NCBI GenBank assembly: GCA_040752295.1
Contig: JBFMFE010000310.1
Location: forward strand, 1-11,890
Source of the DNA: JBFMFE01 sp040752295
GTDB lineage: Bacteria; UBP15; UBA6099; JBFMBQ01
Direction of reading: 5' to 3'
DNA: 11,890 bases
A model generated the notes under the pieces. That model was given only the letters and a program-made list of their open reading frames with translations. It did no database searches and had not been told where the DNA came from. The stretch's first letter is position 1. Every line of letters starts with the position of its first letter. The position numbers were made by a program, and so were the translations under genes. Positions 1-5,431 of this stretch are shown one piece after another.

Positions 1-7
1 TTGCCAT
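1..7 (-). CDS. Start of an unidentified gene leaving the window
   Basis: Only the first seven bases of this minus-strand gene are present: an ATG at 7-5 followed by GCA (second residue Ala). The start is supported by an excellent Shine-Dalgarno sequence, AAGGAGG at 20-14, six bases before the ATG. A consensus promoter and palindromic operator lie immediately upstream. No product can be read. A promoter overlapped by a short palindrome is common for self-regulating repressors such as the TetR or MarR families, so a regulator is a reasonable guess, but it is only inference from context. Confidence 0.5.
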
Positions 8-30
8 GGTCCGCCTCCTTGTTCTTGTAT

Positions 31-52
31 CTGTTAGCGTATTAACTAACAG
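31..52 (-). promoter_or_regulatory. Palindromic operator overlapping the transcription start
   Basis: A perfect inverted repeat with 7-bp arms, CTGTTAG (31-37) and CTAACAG (46-52), separated by 8 bp. It touches the -10 box (53-58) and covers the predicted start site. Its 22-bp span and position are typical of a dimeric repressor site blocking polymerase, for example TetR-like. The identity of the repressor is inferred; the symmetry is seen directly. Confidence 0.7.
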
Positions 53-81
53 ATTATAAGTCAAAAAATATATGATGTCAA
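53..81 (-). promoter_or_regulatory. Consensus sigma-70 promoter
   Basis: On the minus strand TTGACA (81-76) and TATAAT (58-53) are both perfect consensus hexamers separated by exactly 17 bp. The -35 box begins 12 bp past the stop codon of the truncated PIN gene. Transcription would start near 46 and drive the gene whose ATG is at 7. A promoter this strong normally needs tight repression, which fits the palindrome lying against its -10 box. Confidence 0.85.
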
Positions 82-92
82 GTAGGTCTATG

Positions 93-284
93 CTAAAATA
101 TCATTGTGAAAAAGTGCGAAAGTTCACCAATTTCCACGTTGACTGTTTCAGAAATAAAAATATCATATTTACCTGCCTCAACATCTTTGAATAACCTCTC
201 GGTCACCGCCTTCTCCTCCGGCGCGTCGTCCGCGAAAAGGAAATTCCAGACCGATGTCTCGATGTACAGCTTAAGCTTCTTCAC
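93..284 (-). pseudogene. Truncated PIN-domain protein (VapC-like)
   Basis: The 63 residues match the N-terminal third of a PIN-domain nuclease: the opening LYIETSVWNFLFADD carries the first conserved strand, and ISETVNVEI around residues 44-52 fits the second. PIN toxins are usually about 130-160 residues. Here the reading frame ends at 93 after an unrelated tail (SHFFTMIF), so the later acidic residues of the metal site are missing and the protein should be inactive. The start is GTG at 284, overlapping the stop of the ORF at 281-463 by four bases (GTGA). The break lies just before the promoter at 53-81, so the 3' part was probably lost when that segment arrived. I am confident of the family and fairly confident it is broken. 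Confidence 0.7.
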
Positions 285-463
285 GGTCTTATTTTACTTA
301 AGAATGGGATTTTTTTCCAGCGCGCCTTTATTGCTGCCGACTTCGACTTCAAAACGAAGGCATAATCGCCTGCAAGCAATTGCGTATCGTGTCCCACGAT
401 TTCATGTGGAAAAACGGCGCCGAATTCGACGCGAACATTTAACTTGCCCGCCGGGGAGGGCAA
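281..463 (-). CDS. Small hypothetical protein, possible upstream partner of the PIN gene
   Basis: A 60-residue ORF from a TTG codon, ending with a four-base GTGA overlap on the PIN gene. The overlap hints at translational coupling of the kind seen between antitoxin and toxin genes. The sequence is basic near its C-terminus (KARWKKIPFLSKIRP) and has no domain I recognise. It does not resemble the ribbon-helix-helix or AbrB-type antitoxins that usually accompany PIN toxins. The TTG start has no convincing ribosome binding site, so this may be a remnant or a chance ORF. Confidence 0.25.
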   Translation of the reverse strand: MPSPAGKLNVRVEFGAVFPHEIVGHDTQLLAGDYAFVLKSKSAAIKARWKKIPFLSKIRP

Positions 464-497
464 CAGCTAACGGAACAAGGGAGGCGCGAAAACGATG

Positions 498-600
498 AAA
501 AAGGGAGGGCGCTTACGACCCGGCCGACGATTCAGCCGGCTTTAAGTCCTCAATCAAGGGACGAGATCGTTTCCACGATCTGACCGGCCCGCCCCCCTTG
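498..600 (-). ncRNA. Candidate structured small RNA
   Basis: Read on the minus strand, 599-592 (AAGGGGGG) pairs with 508-501 (CCTCCCTT), continued by two more pairs after a one-base bulge. This closing stem encloses three hairpins. AGATCGT/ACGATCT closes a GGAA (GNRA-type) tetraloop at 581-564. GTCC/GGAC follows. GCCGGC/GTCGGC closes a 6-base loop near 540-523. The 3' arm runs straight into five T residues (502-498), like an intrinsic terminator. TATTAT at 611-606 sits where a -10 box would be, although no good -35 box is seen. In the closing stem and third hairpin, G-U pairs on the minus strand would be A-C mismatches on the plus strand, and the GNRA loop exists only on the minus strand, so the minus strand is favoured. 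I could not match it to a named family. Confidence 0.45.
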
Positions 601-629
601 TTTATATAATAGCGCATCGGCGGCGGAAA

Positions 630-660
630 AGCGTTTCCTACCGCCGCTCGGAGTTTTGTT
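630..660. repeat. GC-rich inverted repeat downstream of the cyclase operon
   Basis: Around 618-647 a perfect 7-bp inverted repeat (GCGGCGG and CCGCCGC on the plus strand) brackets a 14-base centre that can itself fold. On the plus strand it is followed within about ten bases by a T-rich run (GAGTTTTGTTTTG), so it could end plus-strand transcription. On the minus strand, the direction of the cyclase operon, no T-run follows. No gene is seen in 601-748 apart from this and the scar at 713-730. Confidence 0.3.
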
Positions 661-712
661 TTGTCTCGCTTCGGTTATGTCGACAAAAATATTTTCTTAA
701 GGGGGTTTACAT

Positions 713-730
713 AGTCTGTCTGACCCCATT
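713..730. repeat. REP/RAYT-like scar
   Basis: The minus-strand motif GGGGTCAGACAGACT resembles the short conserved ends left around REP-associated tyrosine transposase genes in many genomes. It lies just past the end of the RAM-domain gene, at the distal border of the cyclase operon. The resemblance is from memory of such elements; there is no transposase next to it. Confidence 0.3.
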
Positions 731-748
731 CTTTCCCAAAAAGCCAGT

Positions 749-997
749 TCAACGCGCCCATCGTAATGAATTCACGACAATGTGCGTTCTGGTGGTGACA
801 ACCGATGGGACACTTTGGATTTTTTCCATAATTATATTGTCCAGCTCGTCGAGGTCTTCGGCGACGATTCTCGCGTAAATGTCTATCTCTCCGTAAATGG
901 CCGCAGCCTCTTTGACCTGTTCGATTTTTTTGAGTTCATCTATGACAATGCCGGAATTTTTCGCCGGAGCGTTGATGAGAACAATTGATTCAACCAT
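749..997 (-). CDS. Stand-alone Lrp/AsnC ligand-binding (RAM) domain protein
   Basis: The 82 residues form one alpha/beta domain of the Lrp/AsnC C-terminal type, with no helix-turn-helix. The pattern is an opening strand (ESIVLINA), a helix with the VIDELKKIEQVKEA segment, the characteristic YGEIDIYARI strand (residues 35-44) after the conserved glycine turn, a helix, and a last strand (TTRTHIVVN). Such free-standing RAM domains of about 80 residues are known; they assemble as oligomers that bind amino acids or other small molecules. The ATG at 997 has a strong AAGGGG site seven bases upstream, inside the end of the receiver gene, whose stop is only 4 bp away. It is therefore the last gene of the cyclase operon. 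Its role there is unknown; a metabolite-sensing adaptor is one possibility. Confidence 0.8.
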   Translation of the reverse strand: MVESIVLINAPAKNSGIVIDELKKIEQVKEAAAIYGEIDIYARIVAEDLDELDNIIMEKIQSVPSVVTTRTHIVVNSLRWAR

Positions 998-1001
998 GGT
1001 G

Positions 1002-1739
1002 TCACCCCTTTTCCGATCGCTTCATGATTTCTTCTGTCCTTTTGTCAAGTTCCTCCAGCATTCGGGTTTGAAGGATGACGCACTCCGTGAGTGCATCGCG
1101 CTTCGTTGTGTTAATCGAAATGAGTGTTCCCATGAAATCGGATAATTTCCCGAAGTCGGAGAGGAACCCGTTGCTCAACATTTTTTTCTCACGAAGGTTT
1201 TTCACGGCGGCCGACGGGTCGCCCGATTCCATTTCCAAGCCTGTCAGGAGAACCAACTTTCGTAATTTCTTTTCGATGAGGGTGCGATTATCGCTAAACC
1301 GGGCAACCAGTTCGTTTTCCGTCATCGAAAGCAAGGGAAACAAAGGCTCTTTTCCGCATGCGTCGGTCATTATTTTGTCTATGATCAAGAGCAGGGAATC
1401 GTCGGCGAACGGCTTGAGAAGATACCCCTGAACGCTTAGTGCAATGAATTTCTCCGCTTCTGCGGTGTCCGTTGTGGAGGTAACTACAATAATGGGTGTA
1501 TTCCTGTTTTTGGATGAGGTTTTTCTGATGCGGAGCGCTAATTCATATCCGTCAACGTCCGGCATCATGTAATCGAGGATAATGATATCGGGGGTTTCCG
1601 AATTGAGCAGTTCTAGGGCTTCGACGGCGTTGAGGGCGCATCGGGTTTCGAATCCCTTGGATTCCAGCATGTTCCTTACCGTCTCCAAGAAAACAGGGCT
1701 GTCGTCAACTATCAGGATGGTTGTTTGTGACTGCGTCAT
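1002..1739 (-). CDS. CheY-type response regulator with an unrecognised helical C-terminal region
   Basis: Residues 6-122 are a complete receiver domain: acidic pair D12-D13, phosphoacceptor D56 in the motif LDYMMPDVDGYE, switch T87 and conserved K109 in the KPF motif. All residues needed for phosphorylation are present. Residues 125-245 are predicted helical and charged, with no DNA-binding, GGDEF, EAL or kinase signature I can recognise, so the output is probably protein-protein contact. The ATG at 1739 overlaps the cyclase stop by four bases (ATGA), implying translational coupling and a fixed ratio with the cyclase. No histidine kinase is encoded in the window, so the phosphodonor must come from elsewhere. 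The context suggests it controls the cyclase or carries its signal, but this is inference. Confidence 0.85.
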   Translation of the reverse strand: MTQSQTTILIVDDSPVFLETVRNMLESKGFETRCALNAVEALELLNSETPDIIILDYMMPDVDGYELALRIRKTSSKNRNTPIIVVTSTTDTAEAEKFIALSVQGYLLKPFADDSLLLIIDKIMTDACGKEPLFPLLSMTENELVARFSDNRTLIEKKLRKLVLLTGLEMESGDPSAAVKNLREKKMLSNGFLSDFGKLSDFMGTLISINTTKRDALTECVILQTRMLEELDKRTEEIMKRSEKG

Positions 1740-3970
1740 TTCATTTCGAGGTGTTCATAATTGCCCATATTGATTCTGTAAGCCGTGATAGGTTCACTGA
1801 ATCCCTTGAGTTTGAGCGACATGGATTCACCGTCAATCCTCATGTCTGTGAGGCAGCCGTGTGTCCTCGCGCACATCACTATTTCTCCCTTGAGTGCCTC
1901 CTGCTGAAGCCTTGCCGCCAAGTTCACCGTGGCGCCTATTGCCGTATATTGCTTTCTCGAATAGGAGCCAAAGCTGCCGATGATCATGTCGCCCGACGCG
2001 ATTCCTATCCCGATGTCGAAAGTGATCTGTCCGAGCGTGCGTCTTCTGTGGCCGAAACGTATCAGTTCCTTTTGCATGGTCACAGCGCTTTTAATGGCCT
2101 GCCGCGAGCCCTCCTCGATTGAGCTGTGCTGGTATCCGAATATCGCCAGAATGCCATCGCCCATCAGTTTGTCGAGGTAGCCGTTGTTGTCCATAACTAT
2201 CTTGTCAATTTTCGAAAGGAACGTGTTGGTGATCTCGACGATTTCATTGACCGTGCTTTTTCCAGTGAGCGTCGTATAGCCACGGATGTCAACGAACATC
2301 GCCGCTGCCTGTATTACTCTGTTGGCAGAGATAAGCGCGGGCGTGATGAACTTCGATTCCTTTATGGCGGAACTCATAACTTCGTCCACCACCTGTTTCG
2401 TGAGAAACCTTTGCAGCGTTATCTTTATGCTTTCCTCCGGAGCGGCCAGTTTGAGGGTTTCCGATATTTCTTGGATTTTCTGCATGTAACCAGTCCGTTC
2501 TGCGATTTCAAGGGATTTTTTCAGACACAATATTCTTTCATCGTTATTATTTATTTCCTTGTAGATTTTAGCGAGCTCGAAATAGATTTCGCAAAGTTGA
2601 AAGGAGTTGCCGTATTTTTCTAGGTTTTCTATCGCATCTTTGAACTTTTTTATCGCGGTGAACATATTTCCGGTGAGCTTGTCTTTTATTCCTTGCAGGC
2701 TCTGGATGACGGCATTTTCGTAGGGGCGATTGTGACGTTTGAATATCTCTTCGGCCCTTTTCATAACTTTCTCGCAATCTTTGATTTTTCCCTGCGTCAG
2801 AAAGACGCGAGCCATTTCCAGAAGGCAAAACCCTTCATTCACGTCGTATCCTGACTCGCGGAAAAGCTGCAGGGCTTTTATCAGGTGTGAAAGCGACAGG
2901 TCAAAACGTCCGGTTAAAAAATAGTTTCTTCCGAGATTGCCGCTCGCATGCGCACGGGCAAGGGGCACATTTATTCTTTCGCTTATGTTCAAATCCTCCT
3001 GGTACAATTCCCTAGCCTTCTCGAATTGCCCCTTTATCGAGTGCAGATCTCCAATGCGCGAGTACAGCTCACCCATTAGCCTCGGATCGTTGACTTTCTT
3101 ACAGCGGTTCAGCGCCTGCTGGAGAAAGTGCTCTGCCTCTGCGATTTCGCCTAGGTGCATTTGCGCGATGCCTAGATGGCGGTACGCTTTTATCGTTCCG
3201 TATTCGTAATTGATTGATTGCGAAATGTCCAACGACGCGCCAAGCAGCTCGATAGACGTTGAAAACTCCCGCTTCTCCAGTTCCATGATTCCGTAAAGTC
3301 TGTAGGTGTCCGCGCTTCCGATCCCTTTGTAATTCGACGGCATCGTTTCTATTGCGTTCTTGAAAGCAGCACGCGCGCCGGCGACGTCGCCGTTCCGGTA
3401 GTGAGCGTTTCCTTGGATTGCGTAACTCCTGATCTTAAAGTCGGTGGTCTCATAGTCTTCTTCCTGCACGGAGCTTATCAGGGCGCGCAGCTTTTTGCTT
3501 TTTTCTATAGCGGCTTTGTAATCGTGCTCACGTAGCGAGAGGCTCGATAATAGGAACATTGAAAACACTTTCCGGCGTTCGTCTTTTTCCTTTCCCGCCA
3601 GCTTTTCGTCATAGTATTTCCTCGCCGCAATAAAGTTCTTTCTCTCTAGTTGCAGCAGTGCCAAGTGTAGATATGCTTGCCACGACGTCGTTTCGTCGGG
3701 GATCGCCTCGGACGTGAAAAGCGCGTTCATCAACTCCTTCTCCGCGTCCTGAAGCCTTCCGTGGATTGTATGCATCCTGCCCTGGTGTATCATACATATC
3801 GCGTAATTCCTCGCACTCTCCATGCTTCTCTCTTTTCCAACGCTGATTTCGGAAATGATTTTATCGAGGCTTTTTTGGGCGTCGTCTAGTTTATACGACG
3901 AGATGAGAGCATCAATTTCAATCAACGATGTGTCCATAAGAGAATCACCGTATAAGTTTTTTCGGCTCAC
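1736..3970 (-). CDS. TPR-repeat class III nucleotide cyclase
   Basis: Residues about 15-505 are a long run of tetratricopeptide-like helical pairs (for example residues 182-212, 221-251, 261-290, 301-331, 341-371 and 460-490). Residues about 545-735 are a class III (CHD) cyclase domain that should work as a homodimer. Metal-binding aspartates are D561 (FVDIRGYT) and D605 (MGDG). The base-contacting positions are K601 and T676, and the catalytic asparagine and arginine are N683 and R687 (TVNLAAR). All catalytic residues are present in one chain, so it should be active. There is no membrane segment, so it should be cytoplasmic. Its start overlaps the stop of the Pycsar-type effector by four bases (GTGA). 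An alternative ATG at 3937 (residue 12) is preceded by GGTGA and may be the true start. K and T at the base-contacting sites fit ATP, but other nucleotides cannot be excluded. The TPRs probably sense a partner or stimulus. Confidence 0.88.
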   Translation of the reverse strand: MSRKNLYGDSLMDTSLIEIDALISSYKLDDAQKSLDKIISEISVGKERSMESARNYAICMIHQGRMHTIHGRLQDAEKELMNALFTSEAIPDETTSWQAYLHLALLQLERKNFIAARKYYDEKLAGKEKDERRKVFSMFLLSSLSLREHDYKAAIEKSKKLRALISSVQEEDYETTDFKIRSYAIQGNAHYRNGDVAGARAAFKNAIETMPSNYKGIGSADTYRLYGIMELEKREFSTSIELLGASLDISQSINYEYGTIKAYRHLGIAQMHLGEIAEAEHFLQQALNRCKKVNDPRLMGELYSRIGDLHSIKGQFEKARELYQEDLNISERINVPLARAHASGNLGRNYFLTGRFDLSLSHLIKALQLFRESGYDVNEGFCLLEMARVFLTQGKIKDCEKVMKRAEEIFKRHNRPYENAVIQSLQGIKDKLTGNMFTAIKKFKDAIENLEKYGNSFQLCEIYFELAKIYKEINNNDERILCLKKSLEIAERTGYMQKIQEISETLKLAAPEESIKITLQRFLTKQVVDEVMSSAIKESKFITPALISANRVIQAAAMFVDIRGYTTLTGKSTVNEIVEITNTFLSKIDKIVMDNNGYLDKLMGDGILAIFGYQHSSIEEGSRQAIKSAVTMQKELIRFGHRRRTLGQITFDIGIGIASGDMIIGSFGSYSRKQYTAIGATVNLAARLQQEALKGEIVMCARTHGCLTDMRIDGESMSLKLKGFSEPITAYRINMGNYEHLEMK

Positions 3971-4479
3971 GCAGCAAAAAGCTTTATGATGAACAAAATG
4001 AGACAGGTCAGTGGCGTCATGACGAAGAGATAAATGCTCGCGTTGATGTAGATGTATTTTTTGATGAGCGCCGCAGATAGAAGATGTATCTGTCTGATGT
4101 AATCTTCCAGAATTTCCTCTTCGCTGATTTTGTCAATCCGTTCCTTGTACTCATACAGGCTCATGCCGCTTATGCTTCCGAAATATATCACCGACCTGTA
4201 TTTTTCAGGCATGTTCCCCGAAGCTAGAAACGCAATGACGACCTTGAGGCACATGATCAGGGAAGCTACGCTCGCGACAATCATGATGAAAAACGCTGCT
4301 GTGACAGCCGTCCTGTTGTTGCCCAGCATTTCAAGACACGTTTTGTAACCGGACATAGCCAAAACAATGATGATGATGTTCGCGGACATGATGAACGATG
4401 CCTTGAGGTTGGCCATCATTATGTTCTGGTCAATCCGGGCGAGTGTCTTTTCGATTAGTTCAATTCTCATCTGCTCCAT
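3967..4479 (-). CDS. Pycsar-type transmembrane effector (DUF5706, PycTM-like)
   Basis: A 170-residue membrane protein. Hydrophobic spans lie near residues 27-46, 58-86 and 147-168. The region between the second and third spans carries the family hallmark: a YFGSIS segment, the acidic EYKERIDKISEEEILEDY helix and RQIHLLSAALIKKY before the last span. The N-terminal D-Q-N-I...N-L-K-A-S stretch also matches. This arrangement is that of PycTM, the effector of Pycsar anti-phage systems, where a cyclase makes cCMP or cUMP and the membrane protein then impairs the inner membrane. Here it is the first gene of an operon whose second gene, overlapping by four bases, is a class III cyclase. The start is the ATG at 4479; it has only a weak ribosome binding site. 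Family assignment is good; activation by a cyclic nucleotide is inference. Confidence 0.8.
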   Translation of the reverse strand: MEQMRIELIEKTLARIDQNIMMANLKASFIMSANIIIIVLAMSGYKTCLEMLGNNRTAVTAAFFIMIVASVASLIMCLKVVIAFLASGNMPEKYRSVIYFGSISGMSLYEYKERIDKISEEEILEDYIRQIHLLSAALIKKYIYINASIYLFVMTPLTCLILFIIKLFAA

Positions 4480-4499
4480 GTTTCATAAACCCCGCGGTT

Positions 4500-4528
4500 T
4501 TATAACATAGATAAGCCAAAAGGAACAA
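4500..4528 (-). promoter_or_regulatory. Second candidate promoter close to the effector gene
   Basis: TTGTTC (4528-4523) and TTATAA (4505-4500) are 17 bp apart on the minus strand. A start here would leave a very short leader before the ATG at 4479, and the leader contains a small hairpin (AAACC/GGTTT, 4500-4487). It is an alternative or additional promoter to the one at 4553-4581. Confidence 0.35.
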
Positions 4529-4552
4529 GGCTCGTCTCCAATTATTGTACCG

Positions 4553-4581
4553 ATTGTAAGGCAAAATTGAGACCTTTTCAA
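4553..4581 (-). promoter_or_regulatory. Candidate promoter of the cyclase-effector operon
   Basis: On the minus strand TTGAAA (81-76 of this 4500 block, i.e. 4581-4576) and TACAAT (4558-4553) are separated by 17 bp. Two direct copies of AGGTCT, at 4592-4587 and 4575-4570, flank the -35 box exactly and may bind a regulator. The leader to the effector ATG would be about 65 bases. Confidence 0.5.
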
Positions 4582-4620
4582 TGGGCAGACCTACGCAGCA
4601 GCAATTCCGCAAAGGCCTTT

Positions 4621-4762
4621 TCGGGGGACACAATACTCATTTCTCCTTTTTTGAAGGTTTTCTGACCGCTTTCCGTGGGGAGAGCGCATAATAAATCGGG
4701 GGACATAATACTTATTTCTCCTTTTTTGAAGGTTTTCTGACCGCTTTCCGTGGGGAGAGCGC
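4621..4762. repeat. Two-copy 75-bp tandem duplication of a transposase tail
   Basis: Copies at 4621-4687 and 4696-4762 are 67 bp long with only two mismatches (4631/4706 and 4638/4713) and a 75-bp period. Each copy, read on the minus strand, holds the last codons of a Y1/RAYT transposase (ALSPRKAVRKPSKKEK, then stop) followed by the element-end motif GTATTATGTCCCC or its variant GTATTGTGTCCCC. The near identity implies a recent duplication of the distal end of a decayed element. Confidence 0.85.
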
Positions 4763-4825
4763 CCGTCCGGGCATGGCTTCGATTCGCGAGACGAAGGCGG
4801 CGTCGCCCAGAGGAGGCCCCGTTCT
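4712..4825 (-). pseudogene. C-terminal remnant of a REP-associated Y1 transposase (RAYT/IS200-like)
   Basis: In the minus-strand frame ending at the TAA at 4714-4712, 37 residues are readable, including RTGPPLGDAAFVSRIEAM and GRALSPRK, then a lysine-rich end. This matches the C-terminal signature of Y1-type transposases whose tail reads R-T-G-x-P-L-G-D-x-x-F-V-x-R-(L/I)-E-...-L-G-R-x-L-x-P-R-K. The frame is closed by a stop immediately upstream (4828-4826), and the catalytic His-hydrophobic-His and tyrosine region is absent. It is therefore a scar. It lies directly upstream of the promoter of the cyclase-effector operon. Confidence 0.65.
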
Positions 4826-5331
4826 CTATCACTGCTGGACGTAAAAATGAGAACACTCACCATTTTCGCGTTTTCTAAAAATGAAGCTTTGTCCATTTCC
4901 TTCCTATTTCCGTAATTCTATCGTGAAACCTTCAGTAAATCAAATCATGCTCACGCTTTGTCACAGGCATTGCGCCTGCCCCTTTGACCCCGCCTGCCGG
5001 TAATCTCCTGACTGCCGCCAGGCATGCCCCTCTCCCTTCCATCCAATGTGCTTTTTGCCGGCTCCATGCTCCGTCATGGAGCCTTCGTCCTTCTACCGTA
5101 TCACCCCGTGCCGGGCAAGAACTTCGATGTCCGTCATCCGCCACCTCCCAAACCCGCCCGGGTCGGAAAGGCGGATTAGTCTGAGCGGCAAAGATGCCGC
5201 GGTCTGAACTTGAAGTAAATATGCGGCAAAAATGACACTGTGAGACTCGCCACGTTCGCGCCACGCTTCCCCTCTCCTCAAACGCTCCCCCACAATCAAT
5301 TTGCGGAACTGCTGTCGCCCCCCCGCGTCCG
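4826..5331. other. Gene-free, hairpin-rich stretch
   Basis: I find no credible gene here; the open frames are short, arginine-rich and lack family signatures. Visible structure: CAGGC/GCCTG around ATTGC (4964-4978), a perfect 9-bp stem GGCTCCATG/CATGGAGCC with a 6-base loop (5060-5083), and GCGGCA/TGCCGC with a 4-base loop (5185-5200). None is followed by a T-run on either strand, so none is a good terminator. The position beside a transposase scar suggests more decayed element or REP-like sequence. Confidence 0.5.
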
Positions 5332-5332
5332 G

Positions 5333-5361
5333 TTGACTTCTTTTGTGCCGGGCTTTAACAT
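5333..5361 (+). promoter_or_regulatory. Promoter of the csaB-tagA fusion gene
   Basis: TTGACT (5333-5338) and TAACAT (5356-5361) are separated by 17 bp. The leader to the GTG at 5432 is about 65 bases and contains a small hairpin, CGTGT/ACACG with a TCGG loop, at 5373-5386. Confidence 0.6.
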
Positions 5362-5431
5362 TCTTTGAAAAACGTGTTCGGACACGGGCGATCCGAAACC
5401 TGAACGGTCCGGGCACGCACAACTTCGACAC

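Noticed and set aside
498..600. Known riboswitch or SRP RNA
   Set aside because: The GNRA loop and junction first suggested these, but the conserved cores of the c-di-GMP, TPP, cobalamin, glycine and ZTP riboswitches and of the SRP RNA are absent, and the element ends in a T-run with no well-supported gene next to it.
4621..4762. CRISPR-like direct repeats
   Set aside because: Two 67-bp copies with an 8-bp gap encode a transposase tail; they are a tandem duplication.
4578..4896. Two overlapping minus-strand ORFs containing a repeated segment
   Set aside because: The repeat in the protein is only the 75-bp DNA duplication read in wrong frames; the correct frame gives the transposase C-terminal tail.
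5060..5083. Intrinsic terminator
   Set aside because: The stem is strong, but neither strand has a T-run after it.
5093..5431. Minus-strand ORF of 112 codons upstream of the csaB-tagA gene
   Set aside because: No recognisable domain, runs across the csaB promoter and hairpins, and has no ribosome binding site.
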